Positions 21,731-35,084 of a stretch of DNA of 64,000 nucleotides are shown in pieces (position 1 is the stretch's first letter; each line of letters begins with the position of its first letter). Origin of the DNA: Chloranthus sessilifolius. Its lineage: Eukaryota > Streptophyta > Magnoliopsida > Chloranthales > Chloranthaceae. The stretch spans positions 46,254,287-46,318,286 of the forward strand of contig CM037590.1 of NCBI GenBank assembly GCA_021018995.1, given 5' to 3'. Position numbers and translations under genes: made by a program. Under the pieces are notes generated by a model that saw nothing but the letters and a program-made list of their open reading frames with translations, did no database searches and was not told where the DNA came from.

Positions 21731-24101
21731 TGTCACGGAGTCACTCCTTTCGACGTGCCCTCGCGTGCGGTGCTTAACTTCTTAAGCTAGGCTAGCCTGT
21801 CTTTGATACAAATTGTGACGGGGGCGCGCTCCGGCGCACTATCAAACCTGTGTGGTGCTTCACTGCAACATGCATCGAAGCCAACCAATCTCTCTATCAA
21901 ACTCTGATTCTACCCGCCTAGAGGACGGGAACTCCCGCTCGTGATTACCTTTTTTCCAAGGCCTACCATCCAGATACTTCGTGCCCCTTAAGACACGCTT
22001 GATTGTACTTCTGTGTTATGCTTGGCCTGCTCAAGCTTTACTCTTGTGTGTCCTGCACAAGTACCTTACTTTGCAACAATAGTGGCATGTCACGTCTCAT
22101 GCGGTCTCATACCAACATGTCATGCTGACATACCAAACCAAGCCCACCTCGTGTGTGTTTCGAGTTACTAGCGCACGTTGCATCGGACCCTCGTGTTGCA
22201 GTGCTCTATAGAGTCCCACGCAGCCCTCAAGTGTCCTCGTGAAGTTACCCAGTTGTATGCACTGTGACGCGTAGTCCGGGGGCATACTTCAACCTCACCC
22301 TTGGTGTCACACGACATCGTTGCGTCGATGTCCTAGGCCCACCCTTTCAGGCCTAGGAGATACTTGCGCCCCCTCTGGCGACACAAGGCCCCGTGTGGGT
22401 GGGAGGCAACTCATCCAACACCTCTCCCACATAGATGGTCTAAACACCATCTATGGGTAAACAACTCAAGGACCACAAATGTCTTGTTTGACATAACCCC
22501 ATGACACACACCTCCTACTCGTAGAACATAGTGTCATGTCCTCAGCCATCACGCCTATGACTCCCCGCATCGTTTTCCCCTGTGACTGTGTCGCGACCAT
22601 CGTAGCGAGACCACGTTGCAAGGCCCTCCTGGCCCATGTCGCGTGCCCTCCTGACACCACATGCAGTGCCGCCCCCGCACTAAGATTAACGTGACGTCTT
22701 GGCACCAAATCATGCGCCCCGACACCAATGTTGCTAGCTAGAGTATTGGACCCGTCACATCCTCCACCACTCCATAATGCCAACGTCCTCGTTGACGCAT
22801 TATCGCATTATCCTGGCACCATGTCAACGCCCTCTCAGCCTGTTAGCATCAACACACTACCATGCTGACATCCCATATCTAGCCCCGAGGTTTGGCACCT
22901 CCCCGCTCTCTCCAACTTTCAATCTAGTTCTTAGGTCCACACCATCCCACTAGCTTCCCAACGTCACCACCGTCCTGGTCAACCTGGTTCTGCAGTCACA
23001 AGGCCCTCACCTGTTAACTAGCTCTGCAATATCATCCCTTCTGGATCGAACTCGGCTCAGATACAAAATGTCACGGAGTCACTCCTTTCGACGTGCCCTC
23101 GCATGTGGCGCCTAACTTCCTAAGCTAGGCCAGCCTGTCTCTGATACCAACTGCCATGAGGGCGCGCTCCGGTGTGCTATCAAACCCGCGCGGTGCTTCA
23201 CTACAACATGCAACGAAGCCAACCAATCTCTCCATCAGACTCTGATACCACCTGCCTAGAGGATGGAAACTCCCGCTCGTGGTTACCTTCTTTCCAAGGC
23301 CTACCATCCCGATACTTCGTGCCCCTTAAGACATGCTCGATTTCACTTCTGTGCCATGCTTGGCCTTCTCAAGCTTCACTCTTGTGTGCCCTGCACAAGT
23401 ACCTCGCTTCGCAACAGTAGTAGCATGTCGTGCCTCATACCGTCTCATACCAATATGTCATGCCAACATACCAAACCAAGCCCACCTCATGTGCGTTCCG
23501 AGTTACAAGCACACGTCGCATCGGACCCTCGTGCTGTCGTGCTCTACAGAGTCTCACACAGCCCTCAAGTGTCCTCGTGAAGTTGCCCAGCTGTATGCAC
23601 CACGACACGTAGTCTGAGGCCATACTTCAACCTCACCCTGGGTGCCACACGACATCACTGCATCGATGTCTTAGGCTCACCCTTTCAGGCCTAGGAGACA
23701 CTTGCGCCCCCTCTGGCGACACAAGGCCTCGTGTGGGTGGGAGGCAACTCATCCAACACCTCTCTCACATAGATGGTCTAAACATCATCTATAGGTAAAC
23801 AACCTAAGGACCTCAAACGTCTTGGTTTGACATACCCCTATGGCACACACCTCCTACCCGTGGCACACAGTGTCATGTCTTCAACCATCACGCCCATGAC
23901 TCCCCGCATCATCTTCCCCTACGACCTTGTCGTGACTATTACAGTTCGACTACGTCGCAAGGCCCTTCTGGCCCCATGTCGCGTGCCCTCCTGGCACCAC
24001 ATGCAATGCCGCCCTGGCACCAAGATGTCGCGTGCCATCTTAGCACCAAATCGCGTGCCTTTGGCACCAATGCTGCTAGCTAGAGTATTGACCTCATCAC
24101 A
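21731..24101 (-). mobile_element. GC-rich LTR element with very short interior
   Basis: Two long direct repeats, 21731-22759 and 23069-24101, begin TGTGACGGG or TGTGATGAGG on the minus strand and end CTCCGTGACA. The element is flanked by ACTG on both sides (21727-21730 and 24102-24105). The interior is only about 310 bp and starts with a degenerate primer site (TTTTGTATCTGAGCC). No coding parts are seen. GC content is clearly higher than the surroundings. It is non-autonomous and old, judged by many differences between the LTRs. Confidence 0.7.
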
Positions 24102-24439
24102 ACTGCCACCACTAAATGGTTATAGTGCACACGCACAAGATGTCCTGCCATGGGAATATATACGTGTGATCTATATGGTTAGGTATTAGCATAATTTATT
24201 GAATATTTGTACAATAAAAGGGACATGCAATTATGCATGCATGTATATTGCTAAAATAATGCAGTATCTACGTACTTAAATAAAAATTAATTTGCAACCA
24301 ATTTGGTTGGCAAATGGAAACTAGATGAACTTCGAGGAAGGTTTTGAAATTATCTTGGTGCAGTTATCACGGTGTTCTCATGCCCAATTGGAGTTACGCT
24401 CACCAGCGAAGTGGAGTGTAAAGCGCTCTTAAAAGGCTC

Positions 24440-25480
24440 TCGATCTATGTGCCATCTTCATGACTTGTTTGAGTAGAAGAGGATCAATTTTATTGGTTGG
24501 ATTACATATAAGATGGGTGGTCCTTGCTGCTTCTCCTCTCTTCTAAAGAAGGCTTCGATCTTGTGGAAGGGTGTTAGGACCGGTCTAGGAATGCTAGAAG
24601 AGAAATGACTCATGTGGTAGATTCTCTTGCACCAGAAAGGAACCATGAAAAACTCACTATGACTTGGGGACAGTCCCCAATTTGATGATATTGTAACAGT
24701 TTTTTTTCCTTTCTACTGTCTTATTAATAACTAATCACATTAGCATTCATCAAACAATAATAATAATATTAACACTCATATGAACATTAACATTAATAAT
24801 AATTTGTACAAAGGCATCTCAGATTGAGCTCCACATTACTCAACTAGTACAAAAGAGGAAAATATCATAATCCAGAGAAATACAGTAGAATAAACATCCT
24901 TGTGATAAGAAATTTTAATCTCAGGAAATTCAATCACAAGTAAAACTAAACAATTAAAATTTGAAAATTATCATCAATCAATATAACCAAAATGGAGATT
25001 CCCGATGATCTTAATGCACTCAGTAGAAATCTAACAATTCCATATAAGAAAAATGAAATCTAGCCTTGTCACACATAAAATCCTTTTAATATTCCTAATT
25101 TGACACCGTGCCAAAATCGTCGCACCCAAGCCATCAATCACACTACCAGAAGGTAAACAATCCAAGTTCCTAAACTTTCGATCTCTTAAGTCCCCACCCA
25201 AAATGCGTCATGACATGTAGCGTCCGCAATCACATACAGCCCAGTGTTAGGACTTTTCCCTATTCGATGTGGGACTATTACAAGATCTGTCAATGGTGTA
25301 GATATTATAGGAATTGTGGCGAAGAGATGGGAGTTTACAGAGAGGCGAACTCAGATAGAATTAGGGTTCGGATTAGGGTTTTGGGGGAGAAATGGAGGAG
25401 AGTGAGAGAGATGCAAGTGAGATTACAATTATAAGGAATGAGAAATATTTAGGATTAGATTTAGGGTTTCAATAAATGAT
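24440..25480 (-). repeat. Duplicated block, copy A (partner 35085-36640)
   Basis: Shared landmarks occur in the same order in both copies: GATCAATTTTA..GGATTACAT, CTTCGATCTTGTGGAAGGGTG, AATTTGAAAATTATCATC, the host-gene fragment GCCAAGCCATCAATCA..ACTACC, and GTTTTGGGGGAGAA. The copies are well diverged. Confidence 0.7.
24980..25205 (-). pseudogene. Broken host-gene copy A (same gene as 36078-36472)
   Basis: The minus strand reads LDCLPSGSVIDGLGATILAR and then CQIRNIKRILCVT, clearly paralogous to copy B (IDGLGAAILAPCRIR). Only the middle of the frame survives. Possible source: see copy B. Confidence 0.5.
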
Positions 25481-28400
25481 GAGGGGGAGCCTTAGGTCAT
25501 CTTCTATTCTACCGGTCTAATCTTTTTTGAATATATAATATTTATAAAAATCAATTAAAAACTGAGCTTGACAATGTACAGTTCAGCGAGAAGCTTGTTC
25601 GCACTTCCACCTATCGATGGACCATTTGACGAGAAGTTTGACGCATCAACCATACACTCAACTCTTACCAGAAGATCGCCTATTCTTCTTCAAACAAAAA
25701 ACAATCCTAGACTCTAACCCTAGCATTAACAAGTTCGAAATCAGTTCATTGTCACAAATCATAGTCACTGTTAAAGAAGAATTTCTCCTTCTTTGAAGTA
25801 ACCCTAATCCTACCTCTAACCTTAACAACCTCTTCAGTTAAATTGGATTCTCACTTCTTATCTACAGAAACCAAACCCCTGCTGCTAACCATCTTATCCT
25901 AGTTGTGTGTAGAGAGAGAAGATCGAAGGATTTTGAAGGTTGTCACTATTTTAGATGAAGGCGTTATGTACTCTTGGCATATTATAGCGTAAGGCCTCTT
26001 CTTCTCTCTCCAACGGCACAAATGCTGCCTCTGGGAGTGAGGAGGAAGAAAAATATGATAGGAATTCAATCCACACTAACGAACTCCTGATCGCAATGAA
26101 TGCAGAAAAATAAGATGCAAGAGAACAATCACACACGACACAGATTTGCGTGGTTCACCCAATCGAGGGCTACGCCCACAGGAGTATATGCACTATTTAT
26201 AAGCATTCACAACGCACACACTCTATTCTCTCTAGTTCACTCTCAAACAAGATCAAACACTATCTTCAACAGTAAAATCACTATTAAACCAAGGACATTG
26301 TCCTTCAAAGAACCAGAGAAGAGAATTGCTGAAATATAGTAACGATTCCGGCATAAGAACAGCTTCAATTGGATCTTCAATCCCCACGTAATTCTTCAAT
26401 ACCTTAACTCTCCAAAGTATTCACCCAAGTTTCTCTCTCTTGAAAAACTCTCTCCAAATTCGTCCATGAGATTTCCCTTTATATAGAAGTCCCGAGTCCT
26501 ACTTCTAATCCAAGAGAAACTACTCAAAAAATCGAATCTGCATGTAACTTGATGTCATCGGTCGCTTGAGTGAAAACCAAAGATGCTCGAACAACTTCTA
26601 CCTGAAAGTTTTCCCTTTTAATCGTGCTCCGATTGCTCGAGCGAGAACCAAACTCAATCGAGCGACTTACACCCGTGAAATTTCTTCCCGTTCGAGCGAG
26701 CTAGCGTTGGGGTCAAACCTAAACAACAATCTCCACCTAGGTTTTATCCCCAACCACGTCACTGCCCCAACGGGCATCAAGATCTTCGACAAGTGTTAAT
26801 CAAGTTTAGGCAATGCCCAAACTTCTTCTGTGTAACCAATTTAATCAACATGTTCACTGCATTATCTTTGATAAGTGCAAGTGTTAACGGGACCATGTCT
26901 TTAAATTTTTCAGAACATTTCTTTATCCTTTCTGACCTTCTCAAGGTAATCTAAACTGGAACCGGTACTTCGGGCTGCAAGTCTTGAGAAATTGTGCCAT
27001 CGGAGTTTTCATTTTCCTTCTCATCTAGCTCATGCCTTTCAACATTAACTTGTACTTGAAGTTCACCAGATAACTGAGGTTTGTCTTTGGTTTTTTTTAT
27101 CGAAAACTCATCTTCATTGAAAGTAATATCTTTCAATTATTACTTTATGAGATTGTGTATACCACATACAATAACCTTTGACTCCTTCACCATAGCCAAT
27201 CAAGACACACTTTTTGAATTTTGGATCCAACTTTGATCGTTCACTTCTCTGGAGTAGTGCATATGTCTCACATCCAAACACCCTCAAATGAGAGTAGTTA
27301 TCGTGTCTTTTATACCAAACTTCATATTCAGTTTAAAGCTCAATGCTGCTGAAGGCGATCGGTTGATCATATAACATGACGTGTTCATTGCCTCTGCCCA
27401 GAACCCATGACTCAAGCCGGAATGATTCAACATATACCACGCCTTTTCTATTAGTGTTCTGTTCATCCTCTCTGCTACACCGTTTTACTGAGGATTTTCA
27501 GGAACTGTTAAGCGCCTAACAATCCCTTGATTTTCACAGTAAGCCTTGAAATTTTATGACAAGTATTTTTCACTATTATCTGATCTAAGAATCTTCACCT
27601 TCATGTCTATCTACTTTTCAACTCTATTCTCTCATTGTTTAAATTTTTGAAACACATCCCACTTATTTTTAATCGGATACATACAAACTTTCCTAAAGTA
27701 GTCATCTATGAATGACACAATGTAGTTGGTTCTACCCACCGAAGTGACTTTAGCCGATTCTCATACATCCGAATATATAGAATCAATCAACCCCTTCGAA
27801 GTATGCTTTCCTATGGAGAAACTAACTTTCTTCTATTTCCCGAAGATGCACTATTCACAAAAATTTAGCTTAAAGTTTGAATGTCAAAAATTGTCTTGTT
27901 CTTTATAAGCGTTGTGAGTCTATATTCACTTATGTGACCAAGCTTCTTATGCCACAAATCAGAGAGATCCTTGAAATATGTCGTAGCCACAACACCATTG
28001 TCGCTGATTGCGTTGCCTACTAAAGTATATAAATTTTTCATCTTTTCACCTTTGATCAAGGTCATAGTACCACGTACGACCTTTCGTTTATTGGATTCTA
28101 GGATAACTCAATATCCTATCTCATCCAATGCCCCCAACGAGATCAAATTTTTCTTCAGATCGAGCATATGCCTAACCTCAGTAAGAGTACGAACACAATC
28201 ATCAAACATTTTGATTCTGATAGAATCAATACCCACTGCTTCACATACACTGTCATTTCCCATCATTATCGTCCCACCATTGGCTTCCTTATACTGGTCA
28301 AACCAATCCCTGTACGGACACATGTGATACGATACCCCTGAATCTAGGATCCATCTACCATCAAACTGACTGGAGCTTAACAATGTAGACAATAGGTCTT

Positions 28401-28593
28401 CACCAGAATCTAACTTAGCAACACTGGCCTGTTGTGAAGTCCTTTCATCACCTTTATCTTTATTCAATCTTTGTTTGCAATATTTGCGAATATGTCCAGA
28501 TTGTTTACAGAAGTAACATATAACATCCTTTCTATCACCATAGATTTGAACCTGCTATTTCCTCTCGTTGATTTATTATCTCCTCTGGACTTG

Positions 28594-29436
28594 TGATGCG
28601 GGACAAACACTAAAACCCTAATATGCGAATTTGAGATTAACTTTAGAATGAGTTGAATAGTGAAAATATTCAAAATCAAGCAACACATAAAATCAATTCA
28701 ATGAAATTAATAAAACAATTAGATTAATTTATTTTAGCATCACATTCGTAAAATTTCTCGGTCTCGAAAAACGGCTCCGATGAGGGAACTCGAGATTTGT
28801 TCTAGTTCAGGGCATCAATCGACAATCGCAATATCGTCTCTTGACTCCTTGGAGATTTTAAATGAAATAAGGCTTAAAAAAATTTAAGAGAAGGGGAACA
28901 GTTTGAGATTTTAATTTTATCAACGAAATTAAAAAAGGATAATACATGATAATAACTAGAGAAAAGATAAAATAAAAAGATAGATTCTAAGACTTCACAC
29001 TAAGGATTTTTTGAAGCTTCACACCACGACTGTACGTCGGCTTCGCACCAAGTCGCACGAGAAATGATCGTCACTCCTCAAGGTTTGAAGGATTCACTCC
29101 CTTGATTGAAAAATTTTCACAAGTTCTCTAGGGTTTGCATAAAAGCAACTCTCTTTCATTCAATAATAAAAAACTAATTAATTTGTCTTTACAAGCCTCT
29201 ATATATAGGCCACCAATAATTAAAATTTATAATGAAGAGTCATAATACTAATAAAACATTAAAATAGGTCATTTTTGTAAGATTTAAAAAATCTCGTCAT
29301 GACGCCCACGGACGTCCGTAGTGCCCCACGGATGTCCGTGACCTACGGACAGTGAGGGGAAAAAATCACGGACGTCCGTCATTATTCACGGACATCCGGT
29401 ACTATTCATCACAGACGTCCATCACTGTTCATCGTG

Positions 29437-29481
<45 letters not shown>

Positions 29482-32302
29482 TTGGCATTCCCCGTCATTC
29501 TCCTCCACTCAAAATGTTTCATCACCGGTAAAACAAGCACGTGGTACTGATCAAGTGTATCGAAACTCATATGGTGGAACTCCTTGCAAGTCATCTATTG
29601 ACATTTTCTGTCTCCTTTCTCTTTATTCTTTCATCTGTCTTCCTCTGTGTGATGTCCCCATCAATACTCTCTTGGTTGGAAAAACTCATCTCCAATGAGT
29701 TAGGGAATCCACGGATGCCACACTTTGGGAGCTCAATTCTTGATTTGCCCTTTCACGTTGTGAGATACTTCTGATTCTTACCTTCATTGGCATGGAAGCT
29801 TGGAAATTCTATGACCTCATATTGCACAGGTAAGGTACGAGATAGAAATTGGGTAAATGGGTGCGGTTGGAATGGGTGATCAATAAGGAATGGATCAAAG
29901 GGTAGGGTTGTGGGATCTAAAATAGGAATAAGATCCGTTTCAACAACTATCAGATAGTTGCTCTTGTCTAGAGGAAAATTTAGACCTTCATCCTTACCCT
30001 TTTTCGAAATTAGAAAAGATTCTACACGCTCAGAACCATCAGGAATCAACAGAAAACTGTTAGTATTAAAGACATCAATATATTCAATGTGTTAGTATGA
30101 TCATGCGTATTTCCAATGTCCAATAAATTCAGATAGTTAATCCCATGCAAATGAGAATGATGATATACTCCTACCGACTCCAATAACTCACTTGAGATGG
30201 ACACATTATCAACACCATCCTTGATAATAGGAATTGTCCTAATGAAACCTATGGCTCTAATCGGAACCTCACTTTCCTCATCACTTGGAGTGTCACATGG
30301 TTCGTACACTTCTTCGGGTATCCCATTGCTCTCTTTCTCAGCATAGTCCTGAATGATCAAGGTTTTACCCTTACTAGGACATTGGGATGCAAAGTGACCA
30401 AAACCTTGACACTTATAATATTATTGTGGAGCACGTTTAGAACTATCGACCATTGGTCTCTTTCCTTTGTCAACTTGAGGAATTATGGATTTTTAAGATT
30501 GACTAGAGACATTATTTTCCTTTTCGATAGGATTAGATGGATGCTCAAGTTTGAAAGACTTAGATCGGCCATGACTGGGGGTGTCGAGATACCGTTCTAA
30601 TTCTTTAACCCAAGCAAAACATTCCTTGAGATCCGCAACTGGATAAGGAATGAGTTCCCTCTATAACTTTGGGCGAAGACCCATTCGGAATCGGGAGAGG
30701 GTAACTTTTGTTGGCTCATCTACATCGACCTGAGTCATCAGATCTTCAAATCGATCGATGTACTCTGTGACTGGGGAATCTCCTTGATGCAATGACTGCC
30801 ACTGCTAAAAAAATATGATCATCATATGATACGGGAACGTACTTTTCGTGCAATTAGACTTTTATTTCAGCCCACGTGGAAATGGCACGAAGACCCTGGA
30901 TTTGCCTACGACGCTTTACGCCCAACCAATAAAGTCTAGCTTTACCCATAAGCTTGACTTTGACAAATTTTACCTTGCGCTCTTCGGACATGGAATACCA
31001 CTCGAAGTAATTTTTCATACTGGCGACCACTCAAGAAAGACCTTGGGTTGTGTTTTCCCATCAAAAGTAGGGGCGTCCATTTTGACAGATTTCATGACCT
31101 TATTGTCCAAATTGACTTGGACCTCATGTCGGGGAGAAACATCTCTCCTACGATCACGGTTGTTGACTCTATTGTGATTCTCAGCAATGAGCTCATTGAT
31201 CTTTTCAAAACGGGTTTTTAAAGCCTCATACGTAACTTGTTGATCAGCGATGTGCTCATCCATCCGGGTTTGACTAGTGGTCACCTTAGATGCAAGATCT
31301 CTAATAAGGGCTTCTAAGGTACTGGTATCCATGATGGAATTATGCAAAATTAGATGGTGTAAGATAGATCTGAAATAGAAAGAAATAAATCCTAAAATCT
31401 ATATGATGCGGAGAACCCTAAACTAAGACTGTGCTCTGATATCAAAAATGACGTGGGGCAAACGCTAAAATCCTAATATGCGAATTTGAGATTAACTTTA
31501 GAATAAGTTGAATAGCGAAAATATTCAAAATCAAGCAATACATAAAATTAATTCAATGAAATTAATAAAACAATTAGATTAATTCATTTTAGCGTCGCAT
31601 GTGTAAAATTTTTTGATCTAGAAAAACGGCTTCGATGAGGGAACTCGAGATTCGTTCTAGTTTAGGGCATCAATCGACAATCGCAATATCGTCTCTTGAT
31701 TCCTCAGAGATTTTAAATGAAATAAGGCTTAAAATAATTTAATAGAAGAGGAACAATTTGAGATTTTGATTTTATTAACGAAATTAAAGAAGGATAATAT
31801 CTGACAATAACTAGAGAAAAGATAAAATAAAAAGAGAGATTCTATGACTTCACACCAAAGATTTTTTGAAGCTTTACACCACGGCTGTACATCTGCTTTG
31901 CATCAAGTCGCATGAGAAACGATTGCTCACTCAAGGTTTGAAGGATTCACTCCCTCGATTGAAAACTTTTCACAAGCTCTCTAGGGTTTACACAAAAGTA
32001 ACTCTCTTTCATTCAATAATAAAAAACTAATTAATTTGTCTTTACAAGCCTCTATATATAGGCCATAAATAATTAAAATTTGAAATAAAGAGTCCTAATA
32101 CTAATAAAATACTAAAATAGGTAATTTCTGCAAGATTTAAAAAACTCTGTCACGACGCCCACAGACGTCAGTGACCTACGGAAGTGAGGGGACAAAATCA
32201 CGGACGTCCGTCACTATTCACGGACGTCCGGTACTGTTCATCACGAACATCTGTCACTGTTTATCGTGAACAATATATATATATATAGGGCTTTCCCCGT
32301 CA
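28594..32302 (-). mobile_element. Gag-only (TR-GAG-like) Gypsy LTR element nested in the Copia element
   Basis: It has a 5-bp target duplication, ACTTG (28589-28593 and 32303-32307), and LTRs of about 904 bp (28594-29497) and 854 bp (31449-32302) that start TGACGGGGAA on the minus strand. The primer site TTTGATATCAGAGCAC lies next to the 5' LTR. The interior has a long Gypsy gag region (about 30590-31350, NYFEWYSMSEE and YWLGVKRR), a CCHC knuckle (CQGFGHFASQC near 30390) and a downstream ORF with FPLDKSNYLIVVETDLIPI (29753-30049). No protease, reverse transcriptase or integrase was seen. It is the same family as 679-4409. It looks broken, with several breaks; age moderate. Confidence 0.85.
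29300..29425. promoter_or_regulatory. ACGGACGTCCGT palindrome array in the gag-only element LTR
   Basis: About six units of CACGGACGTCCGT and near variants. The perfect 12-bp palindrome centres on GACGTC, an ACGT-core site of the kind plant bZIP factors bind. A matching array lies at 32155-32260 in the other LTR. Confidence 0.65.
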
Positions 32303-33604
32303 ACTTGTCTCTTTTACGATCATGGTTTCGACCCCTTTCGCTCAAGAGACTAATACCTTCGGAGTTAGATTCGAGTTGTTTTCTCAATTCGTCAGAAAGA
32401 AGTGCAGTAGCCACTTCTTCAACGGTAATAATATCTTTATCATAAATTAATGTGGTAACAAGGTGTTTATAAGATGGTGGCAGTGAGATGAGCAAGAGAA
32501 GTGTAAGATCTTCTTCAAGTTTCACCTCAATGTTCAATAGTTCACTAGTTATTTTATTAATCGAATTCAACCAGCCTTCATATGAAGGGTGTAGAGTTGA
32601 TTCTTCATAAAGAGTATGTTGGACAACGACTTTGTCATGTAGAGAGATTTCATCTTCTTTCACAGATCCACGATCATCTTCTTGTGAAAAATATTATACA
32701 AAGCTTCATCAGACAAACACAATCTGATAGTGTTTACGACTCTCTTATCAATAAAGTTTCACTCTTCATCGGACATCTCTGCCTTCTTTTTCTTCTCCTT
32801 CTCAAGTAGAGCATCATCAATGCTTTGTTAGACAAGGAGATCTGTGACCTTAACTTGTGAAGTTATTTTTCTCTGAAAACTTATCCACCTCGAATCGTGC
32901 ATTCGAGACCTTCATCGTCATTGTAGTGTGAATCGGGAACCTGACTCTGATACCACTTGTAGGAATTCAACCCACAGTAAAGAATTCTCGATCGCTATGA
33001 ATGTGAAAAAATAAGAAGATGCAAGAGCATGATCACACACAATACAAAGATTTATGCGGTTCACCCAATTGAAGGTTACGCCCACGGGAGTATATGCACT
33101 ATTTATGAACGTTTATAATGCACACTCTCTCTTCTATCTAGTGCACTCTCAAACAAGATCAAACACAATCTTAAACAGTAAAACCACTGTTAAACCAAGG
33201 ACGTTGTCCTTCAAAGAACCAGAGAGAGATATGCCGAAATATAGTAACGACTCCGGCATAAGAACAACTTCAATCAGATCTTCAATCCCCAAGCAATTCT
33301 TCAATACCTTGCCATTCCAAATATTCACCCAAGTTTTTCTCGCTTAAAAAACTCTCTCAAAAGATTTCTCCAAGCTCTCTAATTCGTCCATGAGCTTTCT
33401 CTTTATACAGAAGTCTTGAGTCCTACTTCTAAGCCAAGAGAAACTGCTCAAAAAATTGAATCTGCACCTAACTTAACATCGCCCGAGCGAAAACAAAGTC
33501 GCTCGAGTGACTTCTACCGAAAGTTTTCCCTTTAAATCGTGCTCCGGTTGCTCGAGCGAGGATGAAACTAGCTCAAGCGACTTATACCCCTGAAATTTCT
33601 CTTG

Positions 33605-33927
33605 TAGAGTGTGCACCTCGCTCAAGCGGATTACTTCAACGATCTTGGGTATGAGCCATGAAAGATGAGTCGTCGCTTAGATCTTCAAAGATCTCCTCGC
33701 TCTCAATACCTCCTAACACAATGGGGACGCTTTTGCTAATAAGGAGGGCTGATGTGTGTCGAGCAATCGTTGAGACCATGCATCCCTTTTATTTATAGCC
33801 AATGAGTCCTTTCCCATTAAGGACCTAAATTACTAATTATGTTGTGATTGAAAATCACAATCATACCCTAACTAAAAGACTTAATTATTAGTTGCTTATT
33901 CTCTCAAATTTAGTGAATTAGCAACTA
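33605..33927 (-). other. Unassigned LTR-like sequence
   Basis: There are no coding parts. On the minus strand it has a TATAAATA box near 33793 followed by a leader-like stretch. It lies between the Copia 5' LTR and a Gypsy fragment. Confidence 0.3.
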
Positions 33928-35080
33928 TTACATCTCAAGATTGATCTTACCCCATTCACCGGTTAATGGATTAACCATAGTGATGGCTACCAAAATAGAA
34001 ACTTCTAACACAACCTTCTCTGCATCTTCTCTTCTAGAGAGAGCATCGGCCAGGACATTGAGACTGACATTCATTTTATTCGAGAGAAAGTATGGGATAA
34101 GACATTTACTTTGATTGATGTTACATCCTCTCAACAGCTTACAAATATTTTGACAAGGTCGTTGGGCCTAGTAGTACCCTTAGTAATGTTGTCAAACTGG
34201 GCATGCTTAATATATATGCTCCAGCTTGAGGGGGAGTGTTAGGTAATATGTGTTGTATGTGTGCATTGTAAATTTGGGTATATATCTAATAATTCACTCA
34301 CTTAATATAAAAGCTAGTGAGAGAATCCAACTCACTAAACCTTCTCACAATCTTTCTCTAACCCGAATATCCTTCTAGATCCTCGATTCATCTAGAATTC
34401 CTTCTCGCAAGTGGACAATAACAAGTTCATGACTGAAAAATGCTAGTGGCCGATCTTGCACTAGGACAGCTCCAACACACAAACCGCTAGCAGCGCGTTC
34501 AGCAATAATTTTTTTTTGAAATGTCGGGCAAAGCTAACACCGGCGCATTAGTCATGGCTTCCTTTAATTTCTGAAATGCTACTTCAGCAGCTGGTGTCCA
34601 TATGAAGTAATCATTCTTCAAACTTCGGGTAAGTGCTCCAGCTATTTTACGGATGTTTTGGATAAACTTTCGGTAGTAACCAGTCAAAGCTTTCGCGTGG
34701 TGGGATTATGCCAGTTTATCGTCACAGAAACTTAATCCTGATCTACAGCGACACCTGTATCAGAAATTACATGGCCGAACATATTGCACCTCACCTTGAC
34801 CAAAGTGACACTTTTCTTTTTTTAACAAATAGCTTATAAGATCTTAATACAGTCAATGTAATTTTTAAATGTTGAAAATGCTCATTCCAAGATTTACTAC
34901 AGATAAGAATATCATCAAAGAATACTAAGATGAAATTGATGATACCCGCTTCGTAGATAAAGCTTTGAGAATATTTTTGCTCCATTTAATTCATCTAATA
35001 GTTCATCACTAATTGGAATTGGATATCGGTCCTTGATTGTGATCTTATTAAGAGCACGGTAGTCATTGGTGCTTCTCCTC
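33928..35080 (-). mobile_element. Gypsy pol fragment
   Basis: The minus strand shows reverse transcriptase parts [16 protein letters not shown] and [19 protein letters not shown] (about 34790-35080). RNase H parts are TGYYRKFIQNIRKIAG and FIWTPAAEVAFQKLKEAM (about 34445-34690), and VLADALSRRED lies near 34030. No LTR could be assigned. It looks broken, with several breaks, and is split by a Copia remnant (34049-34440). Confidence 0.8.
34049..34440 (+). mobile_element. Copia 3' remnant with LTR inside the Gypsy fragment
   Basis: The plus strand reads the C-terminal end of a Copia RNase H (IHFIREKV, QQLTNILTRSLG, VVKLGMLNIYAPA), then a purine tract (CTTGAGGGGGAGTG) and an LTR starting TGTTAGGTAATATG near 34237. 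It is a remnant only. Confidence 0.7.
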
Positions 35081-35084
35081 TCTT

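Larger units (their letters stand above)
26056..33600 (-). mobile_element. Copia LTR element, broken, with a nested gag-only element
   Basis: It reads on the minus strand. The 3' LTR is 26056-26725 and the 5' LTR starts at 32958, with its far end near 33600. The primer site GTGGTATCAGAGTCAGG lies next to the 5' LTR and the purine tract GGTGGAGATTG next to the 3' LTR. Parts recognised are gag with the UBN2-like LLLLISLPPSYKHLVTTLIY (32241-32663), protease WILDSGVSYHMCP (28108-28467), pre-integrase LWHKKLGHIS (27865-28065) and integrase HGFWAEAMNTSCYMINRSP (27284-27840). I did not recognise the reverse transcriptase-RNase H part. It looks broken, with several breaks. The LTRs carry CTCGAGCGA-type words. 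Confidence 0.8.

Noticed and set aside
22097-23623. Similar 60-100 codon frames on both strands at about 22.1-22.8 and 23.4-23.6 kb
   Set aside because: They fall inside the GC-rich LTRs and are repeated because the LTRs are; no protein similarity seen.
25700-25960. Leader-like CCCTAA-rich stretch that could mark another gene
   Set aside because: No start codon with a supported frame follows on either strand.
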